A stretch of DNA of 64,000 bases from Druceiella hillmani (lineage: Eukaryota > Arthropoda > Insecta > Lepidoptera > Hepialidae), in the NCBI GenBank assembly GCA_039881145.1, contig JAYKKI010000074.1, positions 6,640,001-6,704,000 of the forward strand, read 5' to 3'. The translations under genes and the position numbers were made by a program. Below are positions 1 to 18,015 of the stretch, piece after piece. Each line of letters starts with the position of its first letter. The first letter of the stretch is position 1. The notes beneath the pieces are model-generated. The model worked only from the letters and a program-made list of their open reading frames with translations, made no database searches and was not told the DNA's origin.

Positions 1-527
1 TAACCAAGCTTGATAAATATACTTTTACATTATAGTTTGATATATATTGTAGTGTAAATTTTAGAACCCACCATCTATCAATATAACGGTAGTTTCACAG
101 TCTAATAACTATAAGGCTCAAAGTATGGAACAACTCCACAACTCTAGCCTGTTTACATGATTCAGGATAAATCCTCATCAAAAAATTATACAGCTGATGT
201 GATAAACAGGAATAAGAAATGAAAGTAAATACATCCGTCATGTATCATAATTATATTTACAAGGTAAATAAACAATAGGTACGACGTGCTATACCCAATG
301 TGGAGAAAGTGGTCGGCTTTATCTGTTTTATATTATTGAATTCTCTTATGAAGTTTCATCTACAAAATAGTACAAGATTTTTGACATTTATTAGATAGAA
401 GCAGAACAGTTATAAATAACCTATACCACTGGTAGACATTCTCCTTTATATTAATAACAATGAAAATTCTATGCTATTTAGTTAGATACAGATTTCACTG
501 ATTGGAAAATTAACTTCAGCTACTTAC
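1..527 (-). other. Intron of the p68/DDX5-like gene (partial)
   Basis: AT-rich sequence downstream (on the minus strand) of the last visible helicase exon. It starts with a consensus donor gtaagta just below position 528. I see no further helicase exon here, so the rest of helicase domain 2 and the C-terminus must lie beyond the left edge of the window. Confidence 0.6.
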
Positions 528-4111
<3,584 letters not shown>

Positions 4112-4544
4112 TCTTTAAAGTACAATTTATCTAACAACAATTGGTTTGTATTGCACTTAACCTTTACTACACTATATATTATAAGTTAAATTTAAAATAA
4201 TTTCACTATTTTTTACTACTCTAAGTTTTCAAATGGTAAATATTGAGGCGACAACGGCAAATTATTAAAACGCGTGCCTCAATAACTAAACTACCATAGA
4301 TAATAAAACTACTAATGAAAACCCATGCCATAAACAAAAAGCTAAGCGGTAGATAAAGTCATAGATAAGTAAGTACAAAATAAAGTTTTAGGATAATTAA
4401 ATATATAATTTGAATTATTGGGAAGTTAATTATTAGACAATAGCTACTTGTGTAATTTACATGGTATTTGTTTCAAAATTGATATGTGATATGTAAAGGT
4501 CGTTAAAAAACTAAAATTTATTATCGACACTAAATGTATACTCG

Positions 4545-4545
<1 letters not shown>

Positions 4546-4582
<37 letters not shown>
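4546..4582. repeat. (TA)n microsatellite
   Basis: About 18 uninterrupted TA dinucleotides in the space between the two divergent genes. Confidence 0.95.
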
Positions 4583-4584
<2 letters not shown>

Positions 4585-5104
4585 CATTATGTATTTACAC
4601 AACTGTATGTAATAATATATATTTAAATGTTCGCGTAGTTGTTGTTTTGCATAGCTAGAAATATAATATGTAAATATACTTTTGAAATATGTAGCTAAAT
4701 TATTATTTGAAGTTTTTATTAATAATTATGTACTATTTGAAGTAAAAATATTACTCTATTAAAGAATTATTAAAAAAAATTATAGATTTTTTTAATGAAA
4801 AATTCAGAATAATATAAAACTTCCAATATGTACTTACTCACAGATTATTTGTTTCTCTCTGTGAATATGTGCATTTTGTAATCTTTAAAAAATAATTTGT
4901 TTTTTTTCCATTAAAATAATTATTATGAATTAATAACAAAAATAATATTATTTGGAATAATAAAATAAATTACAGTTTAGAACGACAATATTGAAAATAT
5001 ATTTATCTAAACGAATATTACACCTGTTTCTACAAAAGTCTATATAAAAATTTTGACTTTAGTTTATGACTTTGTCGATAATAATAAACAAAGCATTATT
5101 CGTA

Positions 5105-5169
5105 ATATTAGACAGACGGACAGTAGAAATTACTATATAGAACAAAGCTTTGACCAACATTGTCAGCTG
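5105..5169 (+). other. Possible 5' non-coding exon of RB1CC1 ending at a consensus donor
   Basis: The sequence ...gtcagctg|gtaagtttat has a near-perfect splice donor at 5170. It sits in a slightly less AT-rich stretch about 1 kb from the p68 start and 1.3 kb before the RB1CC1 start. It could be the donor of a non-coding first exon spliced to an acceptor before the ATG at 6468 (for example ccacag ending at 6460). The upstream edge given here is arbitrary. Confidence 0.3.
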
Positions 5170-6467
5170 GTAAGTTTATCCATTATTATTTTAACCAAAC
5201 CATGAATATAATTTTGTGTTAGACCTTGAACATTTAACTCCTTATAACGTCTAACATTTTTAGCTCCCACCCGGATTGTATGAATGATGTAAATTTGCTC
5301 TGAACATGGTCTGCTGGACGACTACACATTTCTTATCAAGAATATGTAAGTACGTAATGATTTTTCCGTATACATTATAGGATGGTAATTATTGTTTACG
5401 TTGGTAAGTAAAGAAATCTAGAATGAGATATTGAAATGAGACTGTAGACGCGTTATGCGTTCTCATGTTTACATTTATTTGGTTTAATATTTTCAAATTT
5501 TGCTTCCAAGTAATATATTCTATGAGCAAGTTTGGAATAATATGCGGAGTATATCAAGCTATTGTTATAATGTATTATAAATGTGAGATAATTAGTGAGT
5601 TGCATCCTAAAAAGTCGTAACACTGTCAGAAAAAATCTTATTGATAGATTTAGTTATATTTTTAATTAGAGTTTATGCACATAATAGTGATATAGGTATT
5701 CAAAAAGAGGACAGTTTTTAAAGTTTGAGCAGTCAGCTCATGGGAATTTTGTGTATATATCGTTAATATTTAATGCAGTCGAATCAGTATGAGCGAATAT
5801 TAATCTGGATATTATAGGTTATTTTTAGAGACAAAGACATAATTTCTTATCTTATTGACGTTTGTATCTCAGTTATTTAATGTGCCTAATATCTATAAAA
5901 TATCAACTTGACTTAGGTCTGGATCAAAAAGTTTAATAACTAAATACTTTGTTTTAATTGTGTGTAATGAAATATAATAGTTTTGAATTGTATTTGTGTA
6001 AGGATATTGTTCAATTAAATAATAAGATTATGTTTTCATTATTGTTTTCACTATTGAAAGTAGTGATTGTTTGATTAGTGTTCAATGTTTTTTTTTTAAG
6101 TTAGTGGGTTGGTCTAAAATGTAAATTTATTGATTATAAAAATTTTAAGAGTCTTCTTTCTTAGTACCTGTTATTTGTATCTTCCACAAGTGATACCAAT
6201 CAATAAGTTTTAAAAATATCGGATTTTACTGATTTTATGAAGATTTGTAGCAATTTTAATGGCATTCGTGATATTTTTATATTAAGGACTGTTTTCTAGT
6301 AAATAATATATTTGGCCAGTTTAACTAAGTGATTTTAACTAAGTGGTATTGGACTTACAGAGTTGCAGCTAGAGAAAATCATGGAACACAATTAACATTT
6401 GGTAATTGATTTATGACTGAGAAGACTAATAAATTCTGTAAAAATCAAACGTAACCACAGTATCAAG

Positions 6468-6535
6468 ATGTTGTATGTATTCCATGTAGATGCTGGCACA
6501 ATGGCCACATTCGATATGAATATTGCCCTAGAGAG
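6468..6535 (+). CDS. RB1CC1: RB1CC1 coding exon 1
   Basis: A 68-nt exon starting at ATG and ending gagag|gtaagt. It encodes [20 protein letters not shown] and two more codons. Human FIP200 starts with the matching pattern LYVFLVNTGT--TFD, which fixes the start. Phase 2 exit. Confidence 0.92.
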
Positions 6536-9500
6536 GTAAGTGTTATTTTAGCCAACTTTGTTTTCTCTGAAGCTTTCTTGTATAAAGAAGTTTGTGTAAC
6601 TTGAGTTGTATCTGCCAATATTCTGAATCATTGCTCTTTGAGAATAGGAAAACATTTATTTGTATTTAGCCACAGGCACACTGCCAAGTCATTTCTGTAA
6701 TGTCAACTCTATATTCAAGGATTGCAAGTTGCATTTCGTCTTGGGTTTAGTAATTTTTAAAGTCATAATATAGCCAGCAACTATTATTATGGATAGTATT
6801 TTGTATTTTATGGTTACAATTATTCAACTTGTTATTTGCTATATAAAATGATTCAAGCTAAATAAGATTTTTCTCTCTACATCCAACATAGGAATAGTAA
6901 TATAATAGATTCTTCTATAATCTCAGTCGAAGGTTTTATATTCTCTTTTTAGTTTAGGAAGAAGTTATGTAAAGGTGGTTGGATTAGGTTCAATTTGTTT
7001 GACCTTGCTACACATTTCATAAATAAATTTGTCTGATGGAATTCAAATTAATGACATGATTTTTTAAACCATTCTAATATTTGTATAAAGTATATTCTTA
7101 TATTTATATAATTACTTCTGAAAATTACCAACTTTGAGCTTTTCCTTCTGTCAGTGAATACATAAAGCCTGCAAAATGTATGTAAATTTTTTTTAATGAT
7201 GGGTTGAAAATAAGCTTTTTCAATTAAATAATTCTCTATCTTTTCAGTGTCTCTCATTTAAAGCAAGCAATTGAAAAGAAAACAAAGATACCAGCGAGCT
7301 CCGTTGTGTTATTGGTAAATGGTGGTGAGGTATTAACGTTAGACGCTAAAGTATGCTCGTACAGTGCTGGGACTGATACTAATCCTATTTATATGTTTTG
7401 TAAAAATGCTATCAAAGATGAGAATAGTAAACAGGCCCAACAGTATGCTGTTGATTATGGTGAGTTAATTTTTTAAAAATATTGCTATTTTAAGAAATGT
7501 GTTTTATAATGGAATTCCTAATAGACTATATAGACCATTGTTTTTAGGGTTCCGTAACTGACTTTATTTTGGGCTCTTCGTTTATTTAATTATTTTTTTC
7601 ACAGACGCCATAGAGTCGTCGGGTTTAATTGAAAAGGTTTTCCTTATTCACTCTAAAATAGATATTTTTTTGTTAAGCTGTCTTCTTCATGAGATATATC
7701 TCTAAAGTGTTAAATGGCCTGTGTCCATCTAACTTTCCAAGTATGCATATGAAAATAAATAATGATGACGGCATTTAGTAAACAATAAAAAATGTTTAGA
7801 CAAACTGCATTAGTAAATGAAAGAGAGGTACTCGTATGCTATATATGTGGAATATATCCTGGAATATATACTGGCCAATATGCTTCCCTAATGAAAAATA
7901 ATATTTATACCTGTAATAGTTTAGTAAAAATACTCTGTACTTTGACATTTAAACTATTTGTATACTTAACGGGTATAGAACCCGCATAGTGAGAGTTCTA
8001 TTCCTACTTTATAGGTTTTTTAAAATAGGTTAGTTCATATTAGCTTTGTTATTTAAACTATTTGTATACTTAACTTTTTTAAAATATTAAACCTATTAAG
8101 CACTAAAGTGCCAATTTATAAATAAGTACTAACATACTTACGCCATAATTAATGTTGGCCAGAAAAAACCAATTGGAATGATATATTATGGTTAATAATG
8201 TAAATTTTTATTTCGATGTAATATATAAATTAACAAACATAAATGAATAAGTATTGGAGTCCTAGTGTATTTAATCTAGTGAAATTATGACACATATTTT
8301 AATATGATTTCCAGAATGTGATCTTAGTCCGATTGTTGACTTGAGTCCTTCGGTTGATTTGAGACAGCCATTGGATTTTAGACTAGTGCCGGCAGTGGAT
8401 TTAAAGCCTTCCGTGGAAGCATGTTGCGCCTTGCCTCCGTGCCTTAGTACAGTAGCTTCATGCGCTCAACTCGCTCAACAATTTAGTGAGCACGCCAGAG
8501 AATATGCCCGTAATTGTGAACAGCTTGTGCATGATCAGCATTTGCAGCACCAGGTTTGTTAACATTTATTTAATAGTTTTAGATGTTATCTCCGCCTGAC
8601 ACAAAATCTACTAAACAAAATAAAGGGCACTCACTCGGTCATACCAGGCCAATTTCGTGTTAGCCATTTTTAGTTCTTAATTACTGGTACACATATTATA
8701 CTTGTTACAACAATATTTTTAATGTCAATGGTCTTTCTAAAACAATAAATAAGTAAGTTATTATTATACAGGTGTATTTTTCGTTACTATATTTACACAT
8801 GGATGTACAGTAAAATTACATTATTGCTTTTAGACAGGGATGTATGGTAAAATATTTGTGGTAAATGTGAAAAACCCCAACTGTTTCCGAGATAATTGCT
8901 TTTAAAGTTTGAATGTTTAAAAAAAATTCTATATAAAATTTCTGTAATACACTTTTTATATTAACTTTCTTCCCGGAAAAATTAAAGTCAAACTATTAGT
9001 TTTAGAGAAATGAAAGAAAAACTATTAGAAAAATTAAATCCACATCCATCCATACCAGTTTTCTATAATTTTTTTCTATTTGTTTTAAAATCGTTTTTAA
9101 TATTATTCAGGAAAATTGGCTGAATCGTTAGTGTGAACACATGTGTATTATTCCTAAAAAAACATGTTTATGTAACAAAGAATGTCTGTGAATGAAATTA
9201 TGAAAAAAATATAAATATTTTCATGATTCCATCTCAATTTCAACGATTTCTTCAGAAACGGTTAAGAAGAGGTTATAAAGTTCACTAAAATTTCCACTCA
9301 GTATGAGTAATAGACATATTCTTTCTTACACTGTATATATTACAATATATTCAACCACAATAAAGCTAAGTTGCAAATGGGTTTGGATGTGAAAAATTAT
9401 ATAATTATCATATAATTTAGTCGGAAAATGGAAATGGTCGTTCAAACATAAAATGTTATTAGGGATGATGAATGAAAACCATTCAATAGTAGAGAGCATC

Positions 9501-12500
9501 AAAATTCATGCTTTAGTTTAGCCTGGCGTCATTGAGGTAAAAAGTATCCACACACTCATATTTTAATTTTTTAGTAATTTTGTTCAATGCTGGTATATTT
9601 GCAAAGCTTGATATATTTGGGTTTCCAAATGTGTGTTCCGAAAATGAAATTATATAAAACTTAGGGAAGGAATTTTTTGCATTATAATATAAAGGTGATT
9701 TATAAACTATAAAAAATGCAAATAACTTAAACTTGCCTTTTCTAAAACATGAGAAATAAACTTTCTAATGGAAATAATGTATTTTAAAGAATCATTTTTG
9801 GAATTGACGAAATAAATTTGTCTTGCTTCATCTCACATCGCAGCTAATAAAACTTGTCATGTTTCTATATATAATCACCAAAATATAATGGTTTTTCAGG
9901 CGAAATAAATTCCATACTCATTTGAAACATGTAAAATGTTTTTTCATCCGAAGGGAGGATACTATTAATAAAAGAATCAATATATTACTATTAATAAAAG
10001 AATCAATATTCAAAATGTCCCTGGTTATTATGACCCGTCTTCAAAGGATTAAACAATTCAAAGTAAATTTTATGAGAGATAAGTTCTTTGTGGGTTACAG
10101 AGTGGAAGCTATATTATTTACCGGAATTGTGGATGCAAACAACTGAAATTTGAAATGGCTGCCTGTCAAGACTCTCCATTTTTATGCATTTTTCATCTTA
10201 TCTATTACTATGCCTGTAAGATATAACGTAGTAGAGTGAGAATTATCTGTTCAGGGGCGTACTGGCTGTTCAGCTAAATGTTTACTTGACAGAAAGCTTT
10301 TCAGTTTTAAACAACATCAAGTTTTAAACCAAGATCAATTTGGTACAAGCTTTAGTTAAAGAAATTAAAGTTACCCATATTCTATATGGAGATATCTTTG
10401 CGTACAGTTAAATTTTGAATAATGGTAAAGAAAGTAGGAATAATACTACATCACGTAGTTTCACTTAATTTTGAATAATGGTGTTATTACAACGATCTAG
10501 AATGACTGTACAAGTCTTCAACCTTTTTTGATGCGTGTGTTATTACAGAAAATTATTGATAGGTCAAAGTTTATTACAGTTTTTTAACTCTTTTGTCTCA
10601 GTTAATCATTTGTAAAGTAAATACTTTTATATGTAAATACTTGTTTATTGTGCGTGTGGTGATATAACACTAGTAAATCAACTACGAATGGTTTCTGTAT
10701 GATGTTATTCTATCTATTAAGATCAATATATACCACTGTAAGCTGATTAATTTTTTAGTTTGGAGAATACAAATTTTGGACTATGTAACTTTTACTAAAA
10801 TTTAATGAAGTATGAATTTTACAGTGAATTAGTAAGAAATTTTATTTAAACTCTAATAGGCACGCATAACAGGTGAGTGTGTGAATCAAAAGAATCAATA
10901 TAATACACTAATTCACTAAGCTAAATGACTCATTCGAAATCTTATTGATTCATTTGACTTTTTGATTTAGAAATGTTTCAGCATAACAAATAAAGGATAG
11001 CTTGATACTTGTGTTGCGTTGCTTCAATTACTCATTCAGTTGCTCACCATTCACTTTACTGAAGAGATTCTTCACTCTTTAGAATGCATTCATTGTTCTT
11101 ATTAGCGTACTTTCTATTTCATAAAGAATCACATAGAGTGAAAACGCTTAATCAATTGTGTATTAGGTAGGTGCGTCATTTTTTTTTTATAATGGAATGA
11201 GTAGTGCGAGTGAGTAATATATATCATAATTGCAAACCGTGTTTAATTAGTGTTAATTTTAAAATAGCTATTTTACCTAATGTATATTGATATACTATAA
11301 CGGTATGGTTTTGTCATTGTTCATTATTGTTGACATCGTTAGTTTGTTTCAAATGACTTGTCATTTACAGAGATATCTATGTTGATATTTATGGACTGAT
11401 AAATTTGCACATTTGATTGCTAGCATTTGTTTTGTACATTTGAATTCTATTCGTTTAATCGTCTTTCGACAGTACGTTTTGAATTCTTCGCATTTTGTAT
11501 TTTCTTTAGGTTATTCTTATGCATTGAATATATTTGTCATTCAGTTTGTGAAAAATCTTAATAACTTGATTTTTTTCAGGTTTTTGAATCGTACTGCGTA
11601 ACGTACAGTATATTTTTACTTTATTATGAATCCTTTACGCGAACTAGCATTTGCTATATGAAAGCATGCATATAGCTACTGGGCTTCCCATGTGTCGTGG
11701 GTTAATTAATGCTAGAATGGCAATATAACTTATATATTTATTGTCAAAGCTAATGTGTAAAAAAATATACTAGTCAGGTCACTTAAATAATTACGTATTA
11801 TATTTTTCCCATAATAACTTAGACAATAAGACATAAATTATATTGGCACTTATTAACCCTTGTTGAGTATTTAGTGCGAAAACCCACTGGTAATCTACTT
11901 TTATAGGTTACTATTGTCCCACTTCACGATTAACAGAGGGAATAACTCTTTAAAAAGGATGAATAATTAAAAGTGTATTGTTTTAAAATAAATACATCTG
12001 CGCATTTGGTCGAGAGTACCAAGCCCGCAAAGTACCAAAGAAAATCATTAATATACAATAAATTTTTCTACTCAATATATGGAGAACATAATGCAATAGC
12101 TATTTGATTCAGAATTAAGTGAATTGCAATATATCTCGGTTTACACTGTGGTAACACTATAAAGACCAATGCTGCCAATTTGGCGATTGTGCGAAATAAA
12201 ATGGTTATATTTTTAAAGTTACGCTTTCTTTAAACATGATATTCTTTGAATTATAATATTTTGTAATTTTATGGCGCCTCTCAGAATACAAAGTTGCTAG
12301 GTACTTAGAAATATTTGTTTACATTAAATATAAAGCTAAATATTTTGGTGCACTTGTATATGGTGCAGGCAGCATCGATGCAGTCAGTGGTGTGTAAGCT
12401 TGATTGTTTTGTATTCGTCACCTTCTGTCTTATTTTGATTCAGATCGATATGCTAGTAGAAATTTATCTGACTTTGAAATAGAGAAGTTACTGCAGCGTT

Positions 12501-15500
12501 TTCGAAATTTACCTTTAAATTTAATTAGGAGTCTGAATGGGACGGAGAAGATAGTACTAACAATGAGACTGAATTTATTGAAACTACAGATATGGATTAT
12601 TTACCGATGATCAGAAATATATTGTTATTGGACAGTTCAGATTTGAGTGAAGAAATTCAAATAGAAACACCGTTTACATCTAGTATGACTAATGGTTATC
12701 GCTCTACCGAAGTGCGATAGCCTAGAGAAGGAGGCTAGGCATGTTTGACATTCTCAACTGGCACTTCCCACAGCAGGTGAAACCTTGATTGCAAATAAGG
12801 GCACCAAATGGATTTATAACAAACCTAGAGTACGATCCAAACAGACTGGCGAAGTAATTAAAACGCTTCGAGAAGTTTCAGGTTCAACTCCTTACTCAAA
12901 GCTATTCATTCAGGATGATAAAGTGATTACAGCCTGGCAGTTATTTATCGATGAAGTAACTCTTCGACACATAAAATTATGTACGACATCAAACTCCTCT
13001 AAAGAAATATACCATGTTTCATTAGAGGAGTTTGATGTCTTTATTGCATTACTGTATACTCACAGCACTTATAATGCTAGCCAACTAGATTTAGATCTGA
13101 TGTGTTCGAAATTTTGGGGGCTATCTGTATCCTGTGAAACACTGATCAACAACAAATTCAACGAAATTATGAGATATATATGTTTTGATTTGCAGTTTAC
13201 GAGGTCTGTCCAATTTGGAATGGATAAGTTTGTGCTAGTTTGTGCTGTAAGTTTGTGCTATGCTGCCATTGGTGATTTGGAATAAATTTATTGAAAACAG
13301 TCAGTTATGCTACATATATATACCAATTAAACATCCTTGCACCAAAATGAAGGCAATTGTCTTTTTAGGTAGCATACAAATACCAGTGTTTTTGGTCTTA
13401 ATCATCGAGTCATCAGTTCTTTTTACTGATTCAGATTCAGTGAATCATTTCACTTAGTAGAAACAGGATTACCCACAACTAAACTCTGTATGAAGCAAAG
13501 CCCAGGTTTATAAATACTGGAGGTTTCATAAAAGAACTGCTAAGATTCATATAAATGTACTTAAACAGAATCCAAAATTTTTGTATATTGTGTACTATCT
13601 TAAAATTTATTTACTTTTTATTACACTAAAACAGGTGTTTCACACTGTGCACAATTTTTATTTAAATATTCCGTATATTAAAATGAAATGTTTTTAACAA
13701 TAAGTGTTTCTTTGTGAGTCCAAAATGACAGGAAAACATTTTCTATTTTCAAATCACATCGTATTGACGTAATCAAATATATGCACTTACTTCACCTGTT
13801 AGTTTACTTATGTAAAATATGTATACTTAATTCACCTGTTAGTTTACTTTTTGATAATTCATTGGATTAAAAGTAAATTGTATTGTTTCCATAATAATTC
13901 TAGGGTTGGGCTGCCGTAGTCGCTAATTTAGAAGATATTTATGAAGAATTTTATGAGAGGTCCAAAAATTTCAAAGAAATTTTTAGGGAACACCGTCAGA
14001 AAAAAGAGGTTTATGCTCAACATTTGTTAAGGTAGGTCGAAGTACTTTTTCAAATTAATTATTTTCTAAATGCAATATAATACAATGTCTGGTAAATTGT
14101 TTATCGTATTTAAAATTAATAGTTCTCCCCTATTTTTTATATTATTTTCCCATGTACTTTCTGCTCCTTGCAAAAGTGAAAGATGGTGGCGGGTGGGGTA
14201 GGCTAGAGTTATTAACTAAATTGTTTATTTGTAAGTCTTATCAGTTAAGTCATTGTACAAAACTAATTAATTTTTTAGGTTAAATGATGATTTGGAGATG
14301 TTGTCAAAAATTCCTTTACTGGATGCCTTGCAATCGAATGCTGTTACCCATAGGTTTAGTGCATTTGATGATTTTGAGAGGAGTATGTCGCAAACAAGGG
14401 CGTCTACTGAAGCTGGTCAACCAGGTGGTCCTTCTGATTTCGGGGTCAATCTTTTGAAAATGTCTCACGAGGAAGGTCAGTATTGATATCTGTAATTACT
14501 ATTAAAGTAGTTAAATTAATATATTGTAATGCATAAATTCAGTCCACATATTAAAAATTGCATCTTCTGTTTTTGACTCCTATAAGGGGGATAGTGCAAG
14601 AAGCAGACAAGTTATTTGAAAATGACAGAAATAAGAACTGTTATTTATAGGTTTGTCAATATCAGTGGAGTATTTTGCTGACAGAAGTTAGTAAATATTA
14701 TTCAATGTAAAGATATTACGTTACAAGCAAATGTGAGATTTGATTTTGGAAAAACTAAACACTATGTTGTTTTCATAAATTATTAAAATACGTTTACATG
14801 AGATATTACAATATTATTTATTTATTAGACCTTATTAGACATCATAAATAAATTTGATTGATTACAATATGTATGCTGTGGTGAGTGACTTCACACAAAA
14901 AAGTAAAAGCAGCATAACCAAAAGTATTAATTTATCACCAGCTGGCACTGATAGCATCTTGCACAGCCATTAAATCTATATAAAATATAAGTTGAATGTG
15001 TAATGTTGCATAAAACGCTTCTATTACAGCTCGTTATGAATATACAAATATATTTGCGTAATGTTACATTAAGTATGAAAACATTTTTTAGGTTTAGGCA
15101 GTAGTACTATATATTTTTGTATTAATCTTTGTCACTCCTATGTTCAATATTACTCGACATTATATTTTTTACGTGAAATTCTATATTTAGCAAGACACGT
15201 AATTAAGGTGAAGTAATTTCTAAAAGATTATTACGTGGCTTTTATTCTGCATCTAAAAGATTATTATGTGACTGCTATTTTGTGATGTAATTTCTAAAAG
15301 AAGTTCAAAATATAAAATTATATTTTTATTTTCTCAAATGCTTTCCATATATTGTGTCGCAACCACAAATTGTTTTTATTATGTTTGCAAATAGTTCGTT
15401 ATATATGGTTATTTATATAGTTGCTTAGATATATAGAGTGTTCTCATCTATCTCTTAAATAATTATGGAATTGGTGGAAAGTGTAAACACAATTAGGGAA

Positions 15501-17953
15501 TGCTAAGGGTTAATCCTCAAGTGAGCTATAGATTTCTGGGTTTACATGGATATACTTGTAAATATTTGTAAATTTATTAATTTATCTCATATAAAATATA
15601 TAATTAATTAATTTATATATAATGAATTAATTAAAATATATAATTAATTAATTATTTTAGTAAAATAATTAATTTGAAAAAGTATTCCCTTGGTTAATTT
15701 TGTTGTTATATAATTTAATTTTTTTGCTAATTTATTTGTGTCAAGAGGATAAATGAAACCGTATTTAAGAGATTTCATTAGATACATACACTAGACTTTA
15801 TGACTAATTTTAAATAAAAATCATAGTCAAATACTTTTGATTAGTTTTTGCAGATGATATCGACAAGCAGTCTACGTCACAAGACTTAGCCAAAATTCAA
15901 GAGGACTTCGATGAGGGTGTCGTGTTCACCGCCAAGAGCCAAGGCAGTGACAAAACAGAATTGACCTTACTCAATTGGATTTATGCAAAGGAAAGTCAGG
16001 CCTCCTTGGAAGATATAGTAGGTTACTGTCAAAAGGGCCTTGCATTGGTAAGTATCCTTATGATATTGAAAAAATAGCTATTTAAATATTATAATTTATA
16101 TGCAAATGTTTAAACTTTTGCTCCATTTTTTGACATAATTAAGCATGTCAATTTTCTGCATCCACTTTAGACTAGTAGGATATATACTAAACTGTGCTAT
16201 ACAGTAAGGGCAAGTTAAAATTTTGTGTAATAATTAAATTAGTGAATATTTAAATTAGTAGGCTACAGTTATTGTGGCTGTTTGCAATTGCCAAAAAATG
16301 GCCAAATTATCCTCTAATGGCTGATGGATTAAAATATACTTTCATGAGTCAGCAAGTGTTAACTGACAAGGCTGGTATTTGATTATTTTATAGTTACGTC
16401 TTATTGACTCACTGCAAAGGTTGGTTAGAATCTGTTACAGGCGAAGTTAAATTCACAAATAAGGGTTCCGTATCTATTTCCTGTAAAAAAATGATGGTTT
16501 CTGTATTTGTAAATTCACATGTTGTTATGTGTTATATTTAATATACAGGTATTGTTAAATTGGTATAACTTATCAGTTTCCATGGATTGCCGAGTAAAAA
16601 GTAAGACAATTATAACCGATAATATTTGTTTAGTTTCTAATTCCATTCTGGAGGTTACTCTAATTAAATATTAACACAAGGATTAAGCGTACTGTAGTGC
16701 ATGCAAACTGGGGACTGTGTGGCTTCATCGAAGTTATTTATTGTTATATGGAGTGAACCATTTATTCAGTTTTGAATATTGAGGGATATAAGTATTATTT
16801 CACAGAATGAAAAATCTACTGTACTTGTACTGCACTATTTTTAATGAAGTGTGTATGATGTTGGAAGTGTTGAAAGTAAAAAATATATCATTATTAAGAG
16901 ATAAATTATTTCTCCGCAATAAAAAAATTTACTGAATTTTCGTTTCAATTTTTTGAGAGAAATCTGAAAAATATATCTATATCAATTAAACAAGGCCAGT
17001 ACAAATACATGCAAAATTAGTTTATACGTAAAAGACCTAAATAGCTGTGAACCAACATATTTGCTCTTTTAGGAATTCATAAAAAATGAGAGGCATTTTC
17101 TTCATAAATTAAAATAATGAGTGTACATAAAATATTTAAAGGGTACATTTAACCCCTGATCACTTTTATTTGACGCTCATGTTACATGTTTTTAATATAA
17201 ACATCACTTTAGTATTACATGTGGATTATGAAAGATTATATATTTTACTAATCATATGTTTAGTTATGATTGGGTGACGTAAATAAATAGTATATTATAA
17301 AAAAAATAATAGGCCTAGCTATGAATGTGTCAACACAATCCAACAAAGATTAGATTATCCCATTTGCAAACTTTGACGCAATTTTTTCTACAGACCATAT
17401 AAATGTATGTGATGTCTTATTAAAAATATTTAAAATTCTAATATCAGTAATAGTTTATTTATTCATAATAAACTTGTATTAAAATAATATTATTTAACTT
17501 GAATGCTAAGAACAGTTGAATACTGAGATAAGACTTATAATTTAGAAATATTTTGAAATGTTTTTAATATATGTTTTTTCAGATGGAAGGTAGTCATTCA
17601 TCGGAACTGGAGGCAGAACTTATAAAGTTGTTAGAGTTTGCAAATAGTCATGGCCTGAAGCATATAAAAGGTATAGAGGATCGATTGTATGGTTTGGATG
17701 AGTTGCTGTCTGATGTGAAGAAAATTGAAAGAGAACAAAATGATTTAGCTAATGCACTGTTACAGGTAAATCTATTCAATATTTTGAAGCATTTTTTGCT
17801 ATTTAATTGATCAATTTGAATTATTTTGTGGAATAATTACATATAATCTACAATTCCTTCTATAAGTTTTCTAGGTACAAAATATTTTATGAACTCTTTT
17901 AATGCCCTATTTATTAATTATTATGTTGTTTCTTTTTATATATATATATATAC

Positions 17954-18015
<62 letters not shown>

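Larger units (their letters stand above)
4112..6467. promoter_or_regulatory. Divergent intergenic/5'UTR region between p68-like and RB1CC1 genes
   Basis: About 2.36 kb separates the two start codons, which point away from each other, so the region should hold both promoters and the 5'UTRs. It is very AT-rich and contains a (TA)n tract. Upstream of the RB1CC1 start lie two short upstream open frames (ATG at 6381, 4 codons; ATG at 6413, 13 codons), which would matter only if that stretch is in the mature 5'UTR. I see no confident TATA or initiator element. Confidence 0.55.
8554..13903 (+). other. RB1CC1 intron 3 with piggyBac remnant
   Basis: A 5.35-kb intron. It holds a 23-bp direct repeat (9961-9983 and 9987-10009), a stretch rich in short ATTCA/TGAAT motifs around 10.85-11.15 kb, and the piggyBac transposase remnant listed separately. 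The rest is AT-rich with no coding signal I can recognise. Confidence 0.75.

Noticed and set aside
10860..11180. Stretch rich in ATTCA/TGAAT motifs as a miniature transposon
   Set aside because: No clear terminal inverted repeat or target duplication could be delimited.
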